Assembly: GCA_965220465.1 (NCBI GenBank)
Contig: CBDCPZ010000020.1
Coordinates: 124,001-188,000 of the forward strand
Length of the DNA: 64,000 nt
Reading direction: 5' to 3'
Origin: JAHDHW01 sp965220465
GTDB lineage: Bacteria; Bacteroidota; Bacteroidia; Chitinophagales; Saprospiraceae
Under the pieces are notes generated by a model. The model did no database searches, had not been told where the DNA came from, and was given only the letters and a program-made list of their open reading frames with translations. The position numbers and the translations under genes were made by a program. Position 1 is the first letter of the stretch. Each line of letters begins with the position of its first letter. This document shows positions 43,952 to 52,765 of the stretch, piece after piece.

Positions 43952-45607
43952 ATGAAAAAGTTATATTTTATTCTATGCTTTTTGGCACCCTTCTTTTTGG
44001 GTGACGCATCTGCTCAGGAATCCTTAAATATGGAGATGCATTATAATTATAATGCTTCAGGCCATACTTATAATGACTGTTGGGGCTATGTAGATGCTGC
44101 CGGCAATGAATATGCGATTGTAGGAACTAAATTAAAAATTTACTTTTATAACATCACCGACCCGGAAAATGTAACCCTCGTTGATGAATTTTCAAACAAC
44201 AATCCTTCAGGACTTTCAATGACCAGTACAACATGGCGGGATTTTAAAACATATGGAACGAAGGCTTATGCTGTCGCAGATCAAAATGGTAATACAGAGG
44301 GTTTGCTTGTTTTTGATCTGAGTGACCTGCCAAATTCTGTAACTTTTGAAGAGCAAAATACTTCATTTTTTCTCCGAGCACATAATATTTTTGTTGACAC
44401 GATCAGTGGCTACCTTTATACAGCCGGAGCAAATACCAGATCAAACGGGACTATTATTTTAGATCTCAAAACAGATCCGATATCGTTGGTTGCAGATGAA
44501 GTTTTAACCGGAGGAGGGTATATCCATGACCTTTATGTTAGAAATGATACAGCGTATTGTAATCACGGTTACAGTGGAATGTATATTTGGGATTTCAAAA
44601 CGCCAACTAACCCTGTTTATATAGCCGATATAGGAACAGGCGGCTATAACCATAGTAGTTGGGTAACCGAGGATGGCAATTATGCAATATACGCTGAAGA
44701 AGTTCCGATTGGGAAACCGTTAAGAGTGGTCGATTTACATGATTTGGGCAATATTGGAGTGGTAAGTACTTTCAAAGAACCTTTGTTAGCGCCGACTTAT
44801 ATGAATAATCGACCTCATAATCCATATATAAAAGGTGACCTTCTGATCGTTTCTTATTATCATGATGGTGTACAGGTGTTCGATATTTCTGACCCTGAAA
44901 ACCCGGAACTAGTAGGCTACTATGACACTTATCATCAGAATACTTATTATCCAAACAACTATTTGGGATGTTGGGGAGTATATCCCTACTTTCCATCTGG
45001 AAACATTATTGCAACGGATCAGGACAATGGGTTTTTTGTATTAGAATATTCAGAAGCTCCTCTCCCTGTTGAATTGACCCACTTTTTCGCAAAATTGGAA
45101 AATGAAAAAGTGAGATTGGAATGGGCAACCAGCTCTGAAAAAAACAGCGAACTTTTCGAAGTACAAAAAAGTGCTGATGGAGAGCATTTTGAAACGATTG
45201 CACGAATTGATGCAGCAGGAAATAGCGATTCAAAAATTGATTATCGAATGTATGACGAAAGTCCGTTTTTAGGGGATAATTACTATCGCTTGAAGCAAGT
45301 TGATTTTGATGGTAAATTCGAATATTCCACGATTGAAGTCATTCATTTTAGTACTTCTCCTATCGAAATCTTTCCAACATTTATTCGTAATATTGAACCA
45401 CTCCAAATCTTGTTTTCTGAAAACATATCTGATTTGAAAGTTCAGGTATTTACCATTCAGGGTCAACTTGTAAAAACAACTTTACTTTCAGGAGAAAAAG
45501 AGCAACAGCAGGAATTGGCGTTGGATGACCTGGATAATGGGACATTTATTATTCAGGCTTTCAATGATACAAATCAAGTAACAAAGAGAATTGTGATTTT
45601 AAGATAA
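43952..45607 (+). CDS. T9SS-exported LVIVD-repeat (choice-of-anchor B) protein
   Basis: About 551 residues from the ATG at 43952 (a GTG lies one codon earlier). A signal peptide (LYFILCFLAPFFLGDASAQ) precedes LVIVD-type propeller repeats (about 40-370; GLLVFDLSDLP, GMYIWDFKTP, GVQVFDISDPENPELVGYYDT). A fibronectin-like linker and a T9SS type A sorting domain close it (LPVELTHFFAKLENEKVRLEW; final DTNQVTKRIVIL). This matches choice-of-anchor B family proteins, which are exported and surface-attached. Function unknown. Confidence 0.8.
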   Translation: MKKLYFILCFLAPFFLGDASAQESLNMEMHYNYNASGHTYNDCWGYVDAAGNEYAIVGTKLKIYFYNITDPENVTLVDEFSNNNPSGLSMTSTTWRDFKTYGTKAYAVADQNGNTEGLLVFDLSDLPNSVTFEEQNTSFFLRAHNIFVDTISGYLYTAGANTRSNGTIILDLKTDPISLVADEVLTGGGYIHDLYVRNDTAYCNHGYSGMYIWDFKTPTNPVYIADIGTGGYNHSSWVTEDGNYAIYAEEVPIGKPLRVVDLHDLGNIGVVSTFKEPLLAPTYMNNRPHNPYIKGDLLIVSYYHDGVQVFDISDPENPELVGYYDTYHQNTYYPNNYLGCWGVYPYFPSGNIIATDQDNGFFVLEYSEAPLPVELTHFFAKLENEKVRLEWATSSEKNSELFEVQKSADGEHFETIARIDAAGNSDSKIDYRMYDESPFLGDNYYRLKQVDFDGKFEYSTIEVIHFSTSPIEIFPTFIRNIEPLQILFSENISDLKVQVFTIQGQLVKTTLLSGEKEQQQELALDDLDNGTFIIQAFNDTNQVTKRIVILR

Positions 45608-45754
45608 TTTTGTCATCTCCTTCCATTTTGGAATTTTTATAGATTTAGCATCATGCTAATCAGTAATTTTGTTTTTTGAACTTTCAAAACCCAACCAAAA
45701 TAGAATTCGAAGAGGTCTATTTTTAATGAAGGCTTATTTCCTCATTAAAAATTT

Positions 45755-46450
45755 ATGATTATGAACAACAATTATTTTTTATTGATTTGTGTGCTAGTCG
45801 TTTTAAACGCATGCACAAAAGATAATGACCCGATCATTGATCCCCCCAATCCTGTTCCTGAAACTGCTTTGAATCTTTCAGATTTAAAAGAAGGCCAACA
45901 ATCTTTGTTTGTAAAATATATTTCTACCTGTGATTCTTTGGAGGAAAAATTTGAATATACAAGAGATACGATGGTCGTTGAAGTGGTAGAGCAAGGCGGT
46001 GAACTTTTTTTGAAAGAATATTATACGGAGCATTCTCCCATTTATTTGGATACTTTCATTCCAAATGATCCCATTTATTATCCGATTAGCGGTATTGAAA
46101 ATAATGTTATTATTCCTGAAAGGGTCAACTCGGCGCTTTTCTATTTTTATGGAAACGATACGATCCGGTTAAACAGACAACATGATGTCAATCTGGTGCA
46201 GCAGGGCTGCAAATTGATGATAGACTCCAATCCTTTTATTGGCGATGAAATCGGAGAAGTACAGAATTTTCTGTTTGGAGACATTGAAGTGAAAAATAAA
46301 ACGGTCGTTTCCTGTGTTCCAATGGTTGATATTGATGCTTATTTAATTTACAGCAACGAACAATTATTTTTAAGCCATACGGTAACAATTGTGGAATTTA
46401 TGGGTTTCATTGAAGAATATATCGCTGGCTGGGAATTGATCGAGCCATAA
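45755..46450 (+). CDS. Lipoprotein of unknown function
   Basis: A 231-residue protein with a signal peptide and lipobox (VVLNACTK, Cys20), followed by a Pro/Asp-rich linker (DNDPIIDPPNPVPE). The mature part is beta-rich with no recognised family. It sits between two T9SS proteins on the same strand, 38 bases before the subtilisin-like gene. Confidence 0.65.
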   Translation: MIMNNNYFLLICVLVVLNACTKDNDPIIDPPNPVPETALNLSDLKEGQQSLFVKYISTCDSLEEKFEYTRDTMVVEVVEQGGELFLKEYYTEHSPIYLDTFIPNDPIYYPISGIENNVIIPERVNSALFYFYGNDTIRLNRQHDVNLVQQGCKLMIDSNPFIGDEIGEVQNFLFGDIEVKNKTVVSCVPMVDIDAYLIYSNEQLFLSHTVTIVEFMGFIEEYIAGWELIEP

Positions 46451-46488
46451 TTTTATAATGAGTTTTAACTCAAAAAACAATAATTGCA

Positions 46489-48255
46489 ATGTTTAAAAAG
46501 ACTACAATGTTTTTGGTTTTAAGTGTGGGATTGCTTACGCTAATCGCTTGGAATATGCCTTTAAATGATGATTGGAAAGAGAAAGTTTCTCCTTCTTTGC
46601 TGGAAAAAGCCGAGCAGGGAATTCAGGTTGATTTTTTAGTTATTTTACATGAAAAAGCGGATGTTTCCGGTGCTAAAAAATTAAACACAAAAAACGAAAA
46701 GGCATGGTATGTTTATAATCAGCTAAAACAAACGGCAGTCAATTCGCAACAAAATATTCTAACCTTTTTACAATCAGAACACGTAAAGCACAAGCCTTTT
46801 TATATCATCAATTCCATTTATATTGAAGGTGATTTAGGACTAATAAAAACCCTGGCTGAAAGGAGCGATGTCGCTTATATTCAGGATAACCCAAGATCCA
46901 AGATGGAGGATCTTCCCACTGAAGATATTTCCAACTCTCGTGGCCCCAATGCAATAGAATGGGGAATTGACATGATCAACGCTGATGACGTTTGGGCTTT
47001 AGGGTATACTGGTCAAAATGTAGTTGTAGCAGGAGCAGATACTGGTTACGACTGGACTCATCCGGCAATTCAGCCCAAATATCGCGGCTGGAATGGTACA
47101 GATGCTGATCACAACTACAATTGGCATGATGCGATTCATGAATTCAGCCCATTGGGTGATTCCATGAATGTTTGTGGTTTAAGTATTCCGGCTCCATGTG
47201 ATGATAATAGTCACGGTACGCATACAATGGGTACCATGGTTGGAAGCGAAGGAGATAATGAAATTGGAGTTGCACCCGGAGCCAAGTGGATTGCTTGCCG
47301 CAATATGGAAGAAGGCAATGGCGCACTTGCAACTTATATCGAATGTTTTGAATGGTTTTTGGCTCCAACGGACTCAAACTATGAAAATGCAGATCCTGCA
47401 AAATCCCCTCATGTAATCAATAATTCGTGGTATTGTTCGGAAGGAGAGGGTTGTAATATAGACAATTGGGGAATGATGGAAATTGCGGTCAACAATTTGA
47501 AAGCCTCTGGAATTGTAGTGGTCGTATCTGCCGGTAATTCCGGAAATGGCGGTTGTGAAACAATCTGGTCACCTCCTGCAATTTTTGAAAACAGTTTTAG
47601 CATTGGTTCTACCCGCTCAAACGATACGCTTTCAGGGTTTAGTAGTCGTGGTCCCGTAACAGTAGATGGCAGTAATCGAATGAAACCAGAGGTTGTAGCT
47701 CCGGGCAGCAATGTTCGCTCAAGCGTATTGAACCATGGATATGGCAATAAAAGTGGAACAAGTATGGCTGGCCCTCATGCGGCAGGGATGGTGGCTTTGA
47801 TCATTTCAGCGAATCCGGATCTGGCAGGTCATGTTGATCTCATTGAAGATATCATTATACAATCAGCTGTTCCAAAAACAAGTGGCGAGGAATGTGGTGG
47901 AATTGCAGGAACAGAAGTTCCAAACAACAGTTACGGAAATGGGCGTATTGATGCTTTGGCTGCGGTTCAATTGGCACTGATCTCAACAAGTACAGAAACT
48001 TTTATATCTAATTCCTCAGTTAAAACATATCCAAATCCTGTTAATGAAGAGGTTACTTTTGAGCTGCAAAATTTGGATGGAAGAAATACCCTGGAAATTT
48101 TTGATGTATCTGGAAAACCTTTAATTGCAAAACAGTTTGAAATAAATGGTGATTTTATTGAAAATGTTTCTTTGAGAAACCTGCCAAATGGTATTTATTT
48201 TTATAAAATAACAAATGACGAAAACACATTTGATGGAAAATTGGTGAAAAACTAA
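46489..48255 (+). CDS. T9SS-exported subtilisin-like S8 protease
   Basis: A 588-residue serine protease. A signal anchor (about 5-22) and an I9-type propeptide (about 30-145) precede the catalytic domain (about 165-500). The triad is Asp184 in AGADTGYDW, His242 in SHGTHTMGT and Ser425 in GTSMAGPHAAGM. A T9SS type A sorting domain ends the protein (about 510-588, VKTYPNPVNEEVTFEL ... NGIYFYKI). It is an exported endopeptidase. Confidence 0.93.
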   Translation: MFKKTTMFLVLSVGLLTLIAWNMPLNDDWKEKVSPSLLEKAEQGIQVDFLVILHEKADVSGAKKLNTKNEKAWYVYNQLKQTAVNSQQNILTFLQSEHVKHKPFYIINSIYIEGDLGLIKTLAERSDVAYIQDNPRSKMEDLPTEDISNSRGPNAIEWGIDMINADDVWALGYTGQNVVVAGADTGYDWTHPAIQPKYRGWNGTDADHNYNWHDAIHEFSPLGDSMNVCGLSIPAPCDDNSHGTHTMGTMVGSEGDNEIGVAPGAKWIACRNMEEGNGALATYIECFEWFLAPTDSNYENADPAKSPHVINNSWYCSEGEGCNIDNWGMMEIAVNNLKASGIVVVVSAGNSGNGGCETIWSPPAIFENSFSIGSTRSNDTLSGFSSRGPVTVDGSNRMKPEVVAPGSNVRSSVLNHGYGNKSGTSMAGPHAAGMVALIISANPDLAGHVDLIEDIIIQSAVPKTSGEECGGIAGTEVPNNSYGNGRIDALAAVQLALISTSTETFISNSSVKTYPNPVNEEVTFELQNLDGRNTLEIFDVSGKPLIAKQFEINGDFIENVSLRNLPNGIYFYKITNDENTFDGKLVKN

Positions 48256-48280
48256 TTTAAAAAGCATAGAAAATTGCTTA

Positions 48281-48321
48281 AAAAAGGCTCGATTGCAGAT
48301 AAATTGCATCGAGCCTTTTTT
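48281..48321 (+). terminator. Terminator after the subtilisin gene
   Basis: AAAAAGGCTCGA pairs with TCGAGCCTTTTTT around a loop that also contains TTGCA/TGCA, with one bulged T. A T-run follows directly. Confidence 0.8.
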
Positions 48322-48346
48322 GTGGACAAAATGGGTTGTACTTTTG
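48320..48346 (+). promoter_or_regulatory. Bacteroidota-type promoter before the amidohydrolase
   Basis: TACTTTTG at 48339-48346 fits the -7 consensus TAnnTTTG. A TTG at 48320-48322, 16 bases upstream, may be the -33 element, at the short end of the usual spacing. It lies 35 bases before the amidohydrolase start. Confidence 0.5.
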
Positions 48347-48380
48347 CAAAATTATTTTAGAAGATCATCACCAGATAATA

Positions 48381-49394
48381 ATGACTATGTTGAAAATTGA
48401 CATGCATACGCACATCATTCCTGAAAACCTGCCAAAGTTTGCTGAAAAATTTGGCTATGGGGATTTTATTCATTTGGTTCATCATCGTCCCGGCTTTGCC
48501 AATATGATCAAAGGCGATAAATTTTTTCGGGAAATCGAAGCCAATTGCTGGGACCCTCAATTGCGAATTGATGAATATGCAACGCACAAAACACAAGTTC
48601 AGGTAGTTTGTACAATTCCCGTGATGTTTTCGTATTGGGCGAAGCCAAAAGATACTTTGGAACTGTCAAAATTTCTCAATGATGACATCGCTCAGACGGT
48701 TCATGATTATCCAAAAAATTATATCGGCCTGGCTACCGTCCCGATGCAAGATACCAAGCTGGCAATCCAGGAGCTGGAGCGCAGCAAAGAAATTGGCTTG
48801 GTTGGCATTCAGATCGGCTCAAATATCAATGACCTTAATCTTAACGAAGAGCAATTTTTTCCGATTTTTGAAGCTTGCCAGGAATTAGACATGGCGCTTT
48901 TTGTTCACCCCTGGAACATGATGGGATTCAAGCATATCGAACGATATTGGTTGCCGTGGTTAGTGAGTATGCCTGCTGAAACTTCCAGAGCAATTTGTTC
49001 TCTAATTTTTGGTGGTGTTTTGGAACGATTGCCAAACCTGCGTTGTAATTTTGCACATGCAGGCGGTTCCTTTTTACCTACGATTGGCAGAGTTGAACAT
49101 GGTTATAATTGCCGTCCGGATCTCGTTGCTATCGACAATAATGTCAATCCACGAGAATATCTAGGCAAGTTTTGGGTGGATTGTATCACACACGATCCAT
49201 TGATGTTGAAGTACATTTTAAAAACGGCAGGCCCAGATAAAGTGACTCTGGGATCTGATTATCCTTTTCCATTAGGAGATCTTGAAATCGGTGCTTTTAT
49301 TGAAGAAATGGATTTGTCGGCATCAACTATTGAAGCTATTTTTTGTAATAATACTTTAGATTGGTTAAATCTTTCTAAAGAACAATTCGTTTAA
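48381..49394 (+). CDS. ACMSD-family amidohydrolase/decarboxylase
   Basis: About 337 residues from the ATG at 48381 (MTMLKIDMHTH), chosen because it aligns the metal motif with the N-terminus. The amidohydrolase-2 fold shows zinc ligands in MHTHIIP, a His in HPWNM, the FAHAGG motif and GSDYPF at the C-terminus. This matches 2-amino-3-carboxymuconate-6-semialdehyde decarboxylase of the kynurenine pathway. No other tryptophan-degradation genes are nearby, so a related decarboxylase role cannot be excluded. Confidence 0.85.
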   Translation: MTMLKIDMHTHIIPENLPKFAEKFGYGDFIHLVHHRPGFANMIKGDKFFREIEANCWDPQLRIDEYATHKTQVQVVCTIPVMFSYWAKPKDTLELSKFLNDDIAQTVHDYPKNYIGLATVPMQDTKLAIQELERSKEIGLVGIQIGSNINDLNLNEEQFFPIFEACQELDMALFVHPWNMMGFKHIERYWLPWLVSMPAETSRAICSLIFGGVLERLPNLRCNFAHAGGSFLPTIGRVEHGYNCRPDLVAIDNNVNPREYLGKFWVDCITHDPLMLKYILKTAGPDKVTLGSDYPFPLGDLEIGAFIEEMDLSASTIEAIFCNNTLDWLNLSKEQFV

Positions 49395-49470
49395 CGAACA
49401 ATACCCTAAAATTTACATTTAGTACCTGATACCCGATTTTCTATTATTTGAAGGTCTAAATTTCTGTTTT

Positions 49471-50517
49471 ATGAAAAAGTTGTATAACAAGGTTAACAAG
49501 GAAGAATTAAAAAAACAAATGTTGGAGGGAGATGAAAAAAGACTGACTTTGTCCTTCTACCAATATGCAAAAATCGCCGATCCCAAACAGTTTCGTGATC
49601 AATTGTTTTTAGAATGGACCGAGTTGGGAGTTTATGGCCGCACCTATGTCGCACATGAAGGCATCAATGCTCAGATCTCTGTTCCGGAGGAACGTTTTGA
49701 AGCGTTTAAAAAACAATTATACAGCATTGATTTTCTCAATGGTATTCGTCTCAATATTGCCATCGAAGATGATGGAAAATCCTTTTATGTTTTAAAAATA
49801 AAGGTTCGCGATAAAATTCTGGCCGATGGCCTTAATGATAAAACTTTTGATGTAACCAATCGGGGACAACACCTAAGTGCCGAAGAATTCAATCAACTGA
49901 CAGATGATCCGGACACTATTTTAGTGGATATGCGCAATCACTACGAAAGTGAAGTGGGGCATTTTGAAAAAGCTATTTTACCGGATGTGGAGACTTTCCG
50001 TGAATCTTTGCCGATCATCCAGAATATGCTGGAAGATAAAAAGGATAAAAAGTTAGTAATGTATTGCACTGGCGGAATTCGCTGTGAAAAAGCAAGTGCT
50101 TTTTACAAACACAAAGGCTTTGAAAATGTCTTTCAATTGGAGGGTGGCATCATCGAATATGCCAGACAAGTTGAAGCCAAAGGTTTGAAAAATAAATTTC
50201 TGGGTAAAAATTTCGTCTTTGATGAACGGATGGGTGAACAGATTGGCGATGAAACCATCGCTCACTGCCATCAGTGCGGAACACCTTGCGACACCCATGT
50301 CAACTGTAACAACGAAGCTTGCCACATTCTTTTTATTCAGTGTGAAAACTGTGCGGCGAAATACGATAATTGCTGTTCAAAAAAATGCAGCGATTTTTCA
50401 AAATTACCCGAAGAGCAACGGAAAGTTTTGCGGAAAACAGAAGAATTCAACGGCACCAAATTTGGCAAAGGAAGATACAAGGCTCATAAAACGAAAGACG
50501 GCATGATCGATCTTTAG
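49471..50517 (+). CDS. trhO: tRNA uridine-34 hydroxylase (TrhO, rhodanese family)
   Basis: A 348-residue protein. An N-terminal alpha/beta domain with YGRTYVAHEGINAQISVP precedes a rhodanese domain (about 135-235) whose active loop CTGGIRCEK carries Cys199. A C-terminal zinc-cluster segment follows (HCHQCGTPCDTHVNC ... CENCAAKYDNCCSKKC). This order is typical of TrhO/YceA enzymes, which make 5-hydroxyuridine at the tRNA wobble position. It has its own terminator. Confidence 0.93.
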   Translation: MKKLYNKVNKEELKKQMLEGDEKRLTLSFYQYAKIADPKQFRDQLFLEWTELGVYGRTYVAHEGINAQISVPEERFEAFKKQLYSIDFLNGIRLNIAIEDDGKSFYVLKIKVRDKILADGLNDKTFDVTNRGQHLSAEEFNQLTDDPDTILVDMRNHYESEVGHFEKAILPDVETFRESLPIIQNMLEDKKDKKLVMYCTGGIRCEKASAFYKHKGFENVFQLEGGIIEYARQVEAKGLKNKFLGKNFVFDERMGEQIGDETIAHCHQCGTPCDTHVNCNNEACHILFIQCENCAAKYDNCCSKKCSDFSKLPEEQRKVLRKTEEFNGTKFGKGRYKAHKTKDGMIDL

Positions 50518-50536
50518 TAAAAATAAGGAGCATAAT

Positions 50537-50573
50537 AAAAAGGGTTGTAGTCTTTTAACTGCAACCCTTTTTT
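50537..50573 (+). terminator. Terminator after trhO
   Basis: AAAAAGGGTTGTAGT pairs with ACTGCAACCCTTTTTT (one mismatch) around a six-base loop, with a T-run at the end. Confidence 0.85.
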
Positions 50574-50658
50574 AATTTTTACGATTCAAAATAAAGGCTT
50601 TCATTTTCCTTAAGTATTAAAAAAATCTATAATTTGGCTGATTATTAATCAGATCAAA

Positions 50659-52737
50659 ATGGCAAAACAAAAAAGGGGCTCAAAAAAAACCTTCAGCACG
50701 AATACTCCGAATCCGAAATCCATTAACAATTCTGTCGGTTTCCTTTCCTTTTTGAATAATAAACGCTTGAATTGCCTGTTGATTTTCCTTTTTTCTTTTG
50801 TGCTTTATTTCAACACCATCGGTCATGATTATACGCAAGATGATGCCATTGTGATCACCGATAATATGTTCACCAAGCAAGGGATTGCCGGGATTGATGA
50901 GATCTGGAATTATGACACTTTTTATGGTTTTTTTAAAAAAGAAGGAAAAGATAAACTGGTCGCCGGAGGCAGATATCGTCCTTTTACTTTGATCCTGTTT
51001 GCGATCGAATGGGAGTTTTTTAAAACACCTCTAAAAAATCCAGACGGATCTGTTAAGAAGGATGGCGACGGAAATACTATTTATACGACTTCAACCATTG
51101 GACATCTTTTGAATACCCTTTTTTACGGGCTGACCGGAATTGTTTTGTATTTGCTACTGCTGCAATTGCTTTTGCCAGGCAAAGGCGAAATATTTGCTTA
51201 CGGGGTAGCTTTTATCACGACCTTCCTTTTTATGGCGCATCCGATTCATACGGAGGTGGTTGCAAACATTAAAGGACGCGACGAAATTATCGCTTTGTTG
51301 GGAAGCCTCGCGGCAGCTTATTGGACGATCCGTGCTCATTACGAAAAGAAACCGCTTTTATACTTTGGTGCAGCAATCGCTTTCTTTTGTGCATTGCTTT
51401 CCAAAGAAAATACGATCACCTTTTTAGCCGTGGTTCCTTTGATGTTCTACTTTTTTACAAAAGCAAAACCTGGTGAAATTGCAATAAAATCATTGCCTCT
51501 TTTCATTGCGACTGCTCTGTTTCTATTTAAACGTGGAACAGTACTCGGATGGTCGTTAGGGGAGCCATCGATGGAATTGATGAACAATCCCTTTTTAAAA
51601 ATTGAAGGGGGACAATGGGTTGCTTTCACAGCTGCTGAAAAAATGGCGACTATTTTTTATACCCTTGGAAAATATATCCAATTACTGATATTTCCTCATC
51701 CGTTGACGCATGATTATTATCCGCGACAGATTGATATTATGCAATGGAGCGATTGGCAATCTATTGGAAGCCTGGTTTTGTATTTAAGTGTTTTTGCCTA
51801 TGCTGTTAAAGGGTTTTTGAAAAAGGATCCCATCAGTTTTGGAATCTTGTATTTTTTGGTTACGCTTTCGATTATTTCCAATATTGTTTTTGCAGTTGGA
51901 ACAACGATGTCCGAACGGTTTATGTTTATGCCATCTGTGGGCTTTAGTTTTGTTCTTGCTGTACTGGCTTTTCGGCTTTCGAAAAAAATAGCGGGTGGGA
52001 AAATAAAGTCTTTCAATCAATTTAAACCGGCTTTAATTTTAACCGGAATTGTTGTTTTGCTTTTTAGTGTAAAAACGATTACCCGAAACCCGGTTTGGAA
52101 AGACAATTTTACTCTTTTTACAACAGACATTAAAACTTCAACAAATAGCGCGAAATTGAATAATGCGGTTGGCGGTGACCTTATTCGGGTTTATCACAAC
52201 GATAAAGATGAAGTTTTAAAAAAACAAAAATTATTAGAGGCGACTCAACATCTTGAAAAGGCTTTGACTATCCATCCGACCTATAAAAATAGTATGCTGC
52301 AATTGGGCAATTGTTATAACTATTTGCAGGAATATGAAAAGTCGATGAGTTATTATAATAAAATTTTGGCAATGCTGCCGGGAGATGAAGAAGCGCTCAA
52401 TAACCTTGGAATTACTTATCGTGATGCCGGAAAATATTACGGTGAACAAAAAGGAGATTTAGCTACCGCTACCAAATATTTAGAAAAGGCACACGAATTG
52501 CGCCCTAATGAATATGAAACTTTGAGATTACTTGGAGTTGCTTTTGGTGTTCAGGGGCGAAATGATTTAGCAGTGAATTATTTTTCAAAAGCATTAGATC
52601 AACTTCCGGAAAGTGCAGAGGCTTTATGGAATTTAGCAAATGCTTACTTTTACAATGGCAATGAAGCCAAAGCTGCTGAGTTGCGACAAAAAGCACTGCA
52701 AATTGACCCTGAAATTGCAAACCGGCGCAATAAATAA
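50659..52737 (+). CDS. TMTC-like GT-C membrane protein with C-terminal TPRs
   Basis: A 692-residue protein. After a basic N-terminal tail come about ten transmembrane helices (about 38-480). The luminal acidic motif DYTQDDAIV and the HPIHTEVVANIKGRDE loop are typical of TMTC/PMT-related GT-C glycosyltransferases. A DUF1736-like segment follows (NPVWKDNFTLFTTDIKTSTNSAKLNNAVGG). The last ~180 residues are TPRs (YKNSMLQLGNCYNYLQEYEKSM ...). In animals TMTCs are O-mannosyltransferases of cadherins; the bacterial substrate is unknown. Confidence 0.85.
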   Translation: MAKQKRGSKKTFSTNTPNPKSINNSVGFLSFLNNKRLNCLLIFLFSFVLYFNTIGHDYTQDDAIVITDNMFTKQGIAGIDEIWNYDTFYGFFKKEGKDKLVAGGRYRPFTLILFAIEWEFFKTPLKNPDGSVKKDGDGNTIYTTSTIGHLLNTLFYGLTGIVLYLLLLQLLLPGKGEIFAYGVAFITTFLFMAHPIHTEVVANIKGRDEIIALLGSLAAAYWTIRAHYEKKPLLYFGAAIAFFCALLSKENTITFLAVVPLMFYFFTKAKPGEIAIKSLPLFIATALFLFKRGTVLGWSLGEPSMELMNNPFLKIEGGQWVAFTAAEKMATIFYTLGKYIQLLIFPHPLTHDYYPRQIDIMQWSDWQSIGSLVLYLSVFAYAVKGFLKKDPISFGILYFLVTLSIISNIVFAVGTTMSERFMFMPSVGFSFVLAVLAFRLSKKIAGGKIKSFNQFKPALILTGIVVLLFSVKTITRNPVWKDNFTLFTTDIKTSTNSAKLNNAVGGDLIRVYHNDKDEVLKKQKLLEATQHLEKALTIHPTYKNSMLQLGNCYNYLQEYEKSMSYYNKILAMLPGDEEALNNLGITYRDAGKYYGEQKGDLATATKYLEKAHELRPNEYETLRLLGVAFGVQGRNDLAVNYFSKALDQLPESAEALWNLANAYFYNGNEAKAAELRQKALQIDPEIANRRNK

Positions 52738-52765
52738 TACGAATAGAAGATTACATTATTATAAA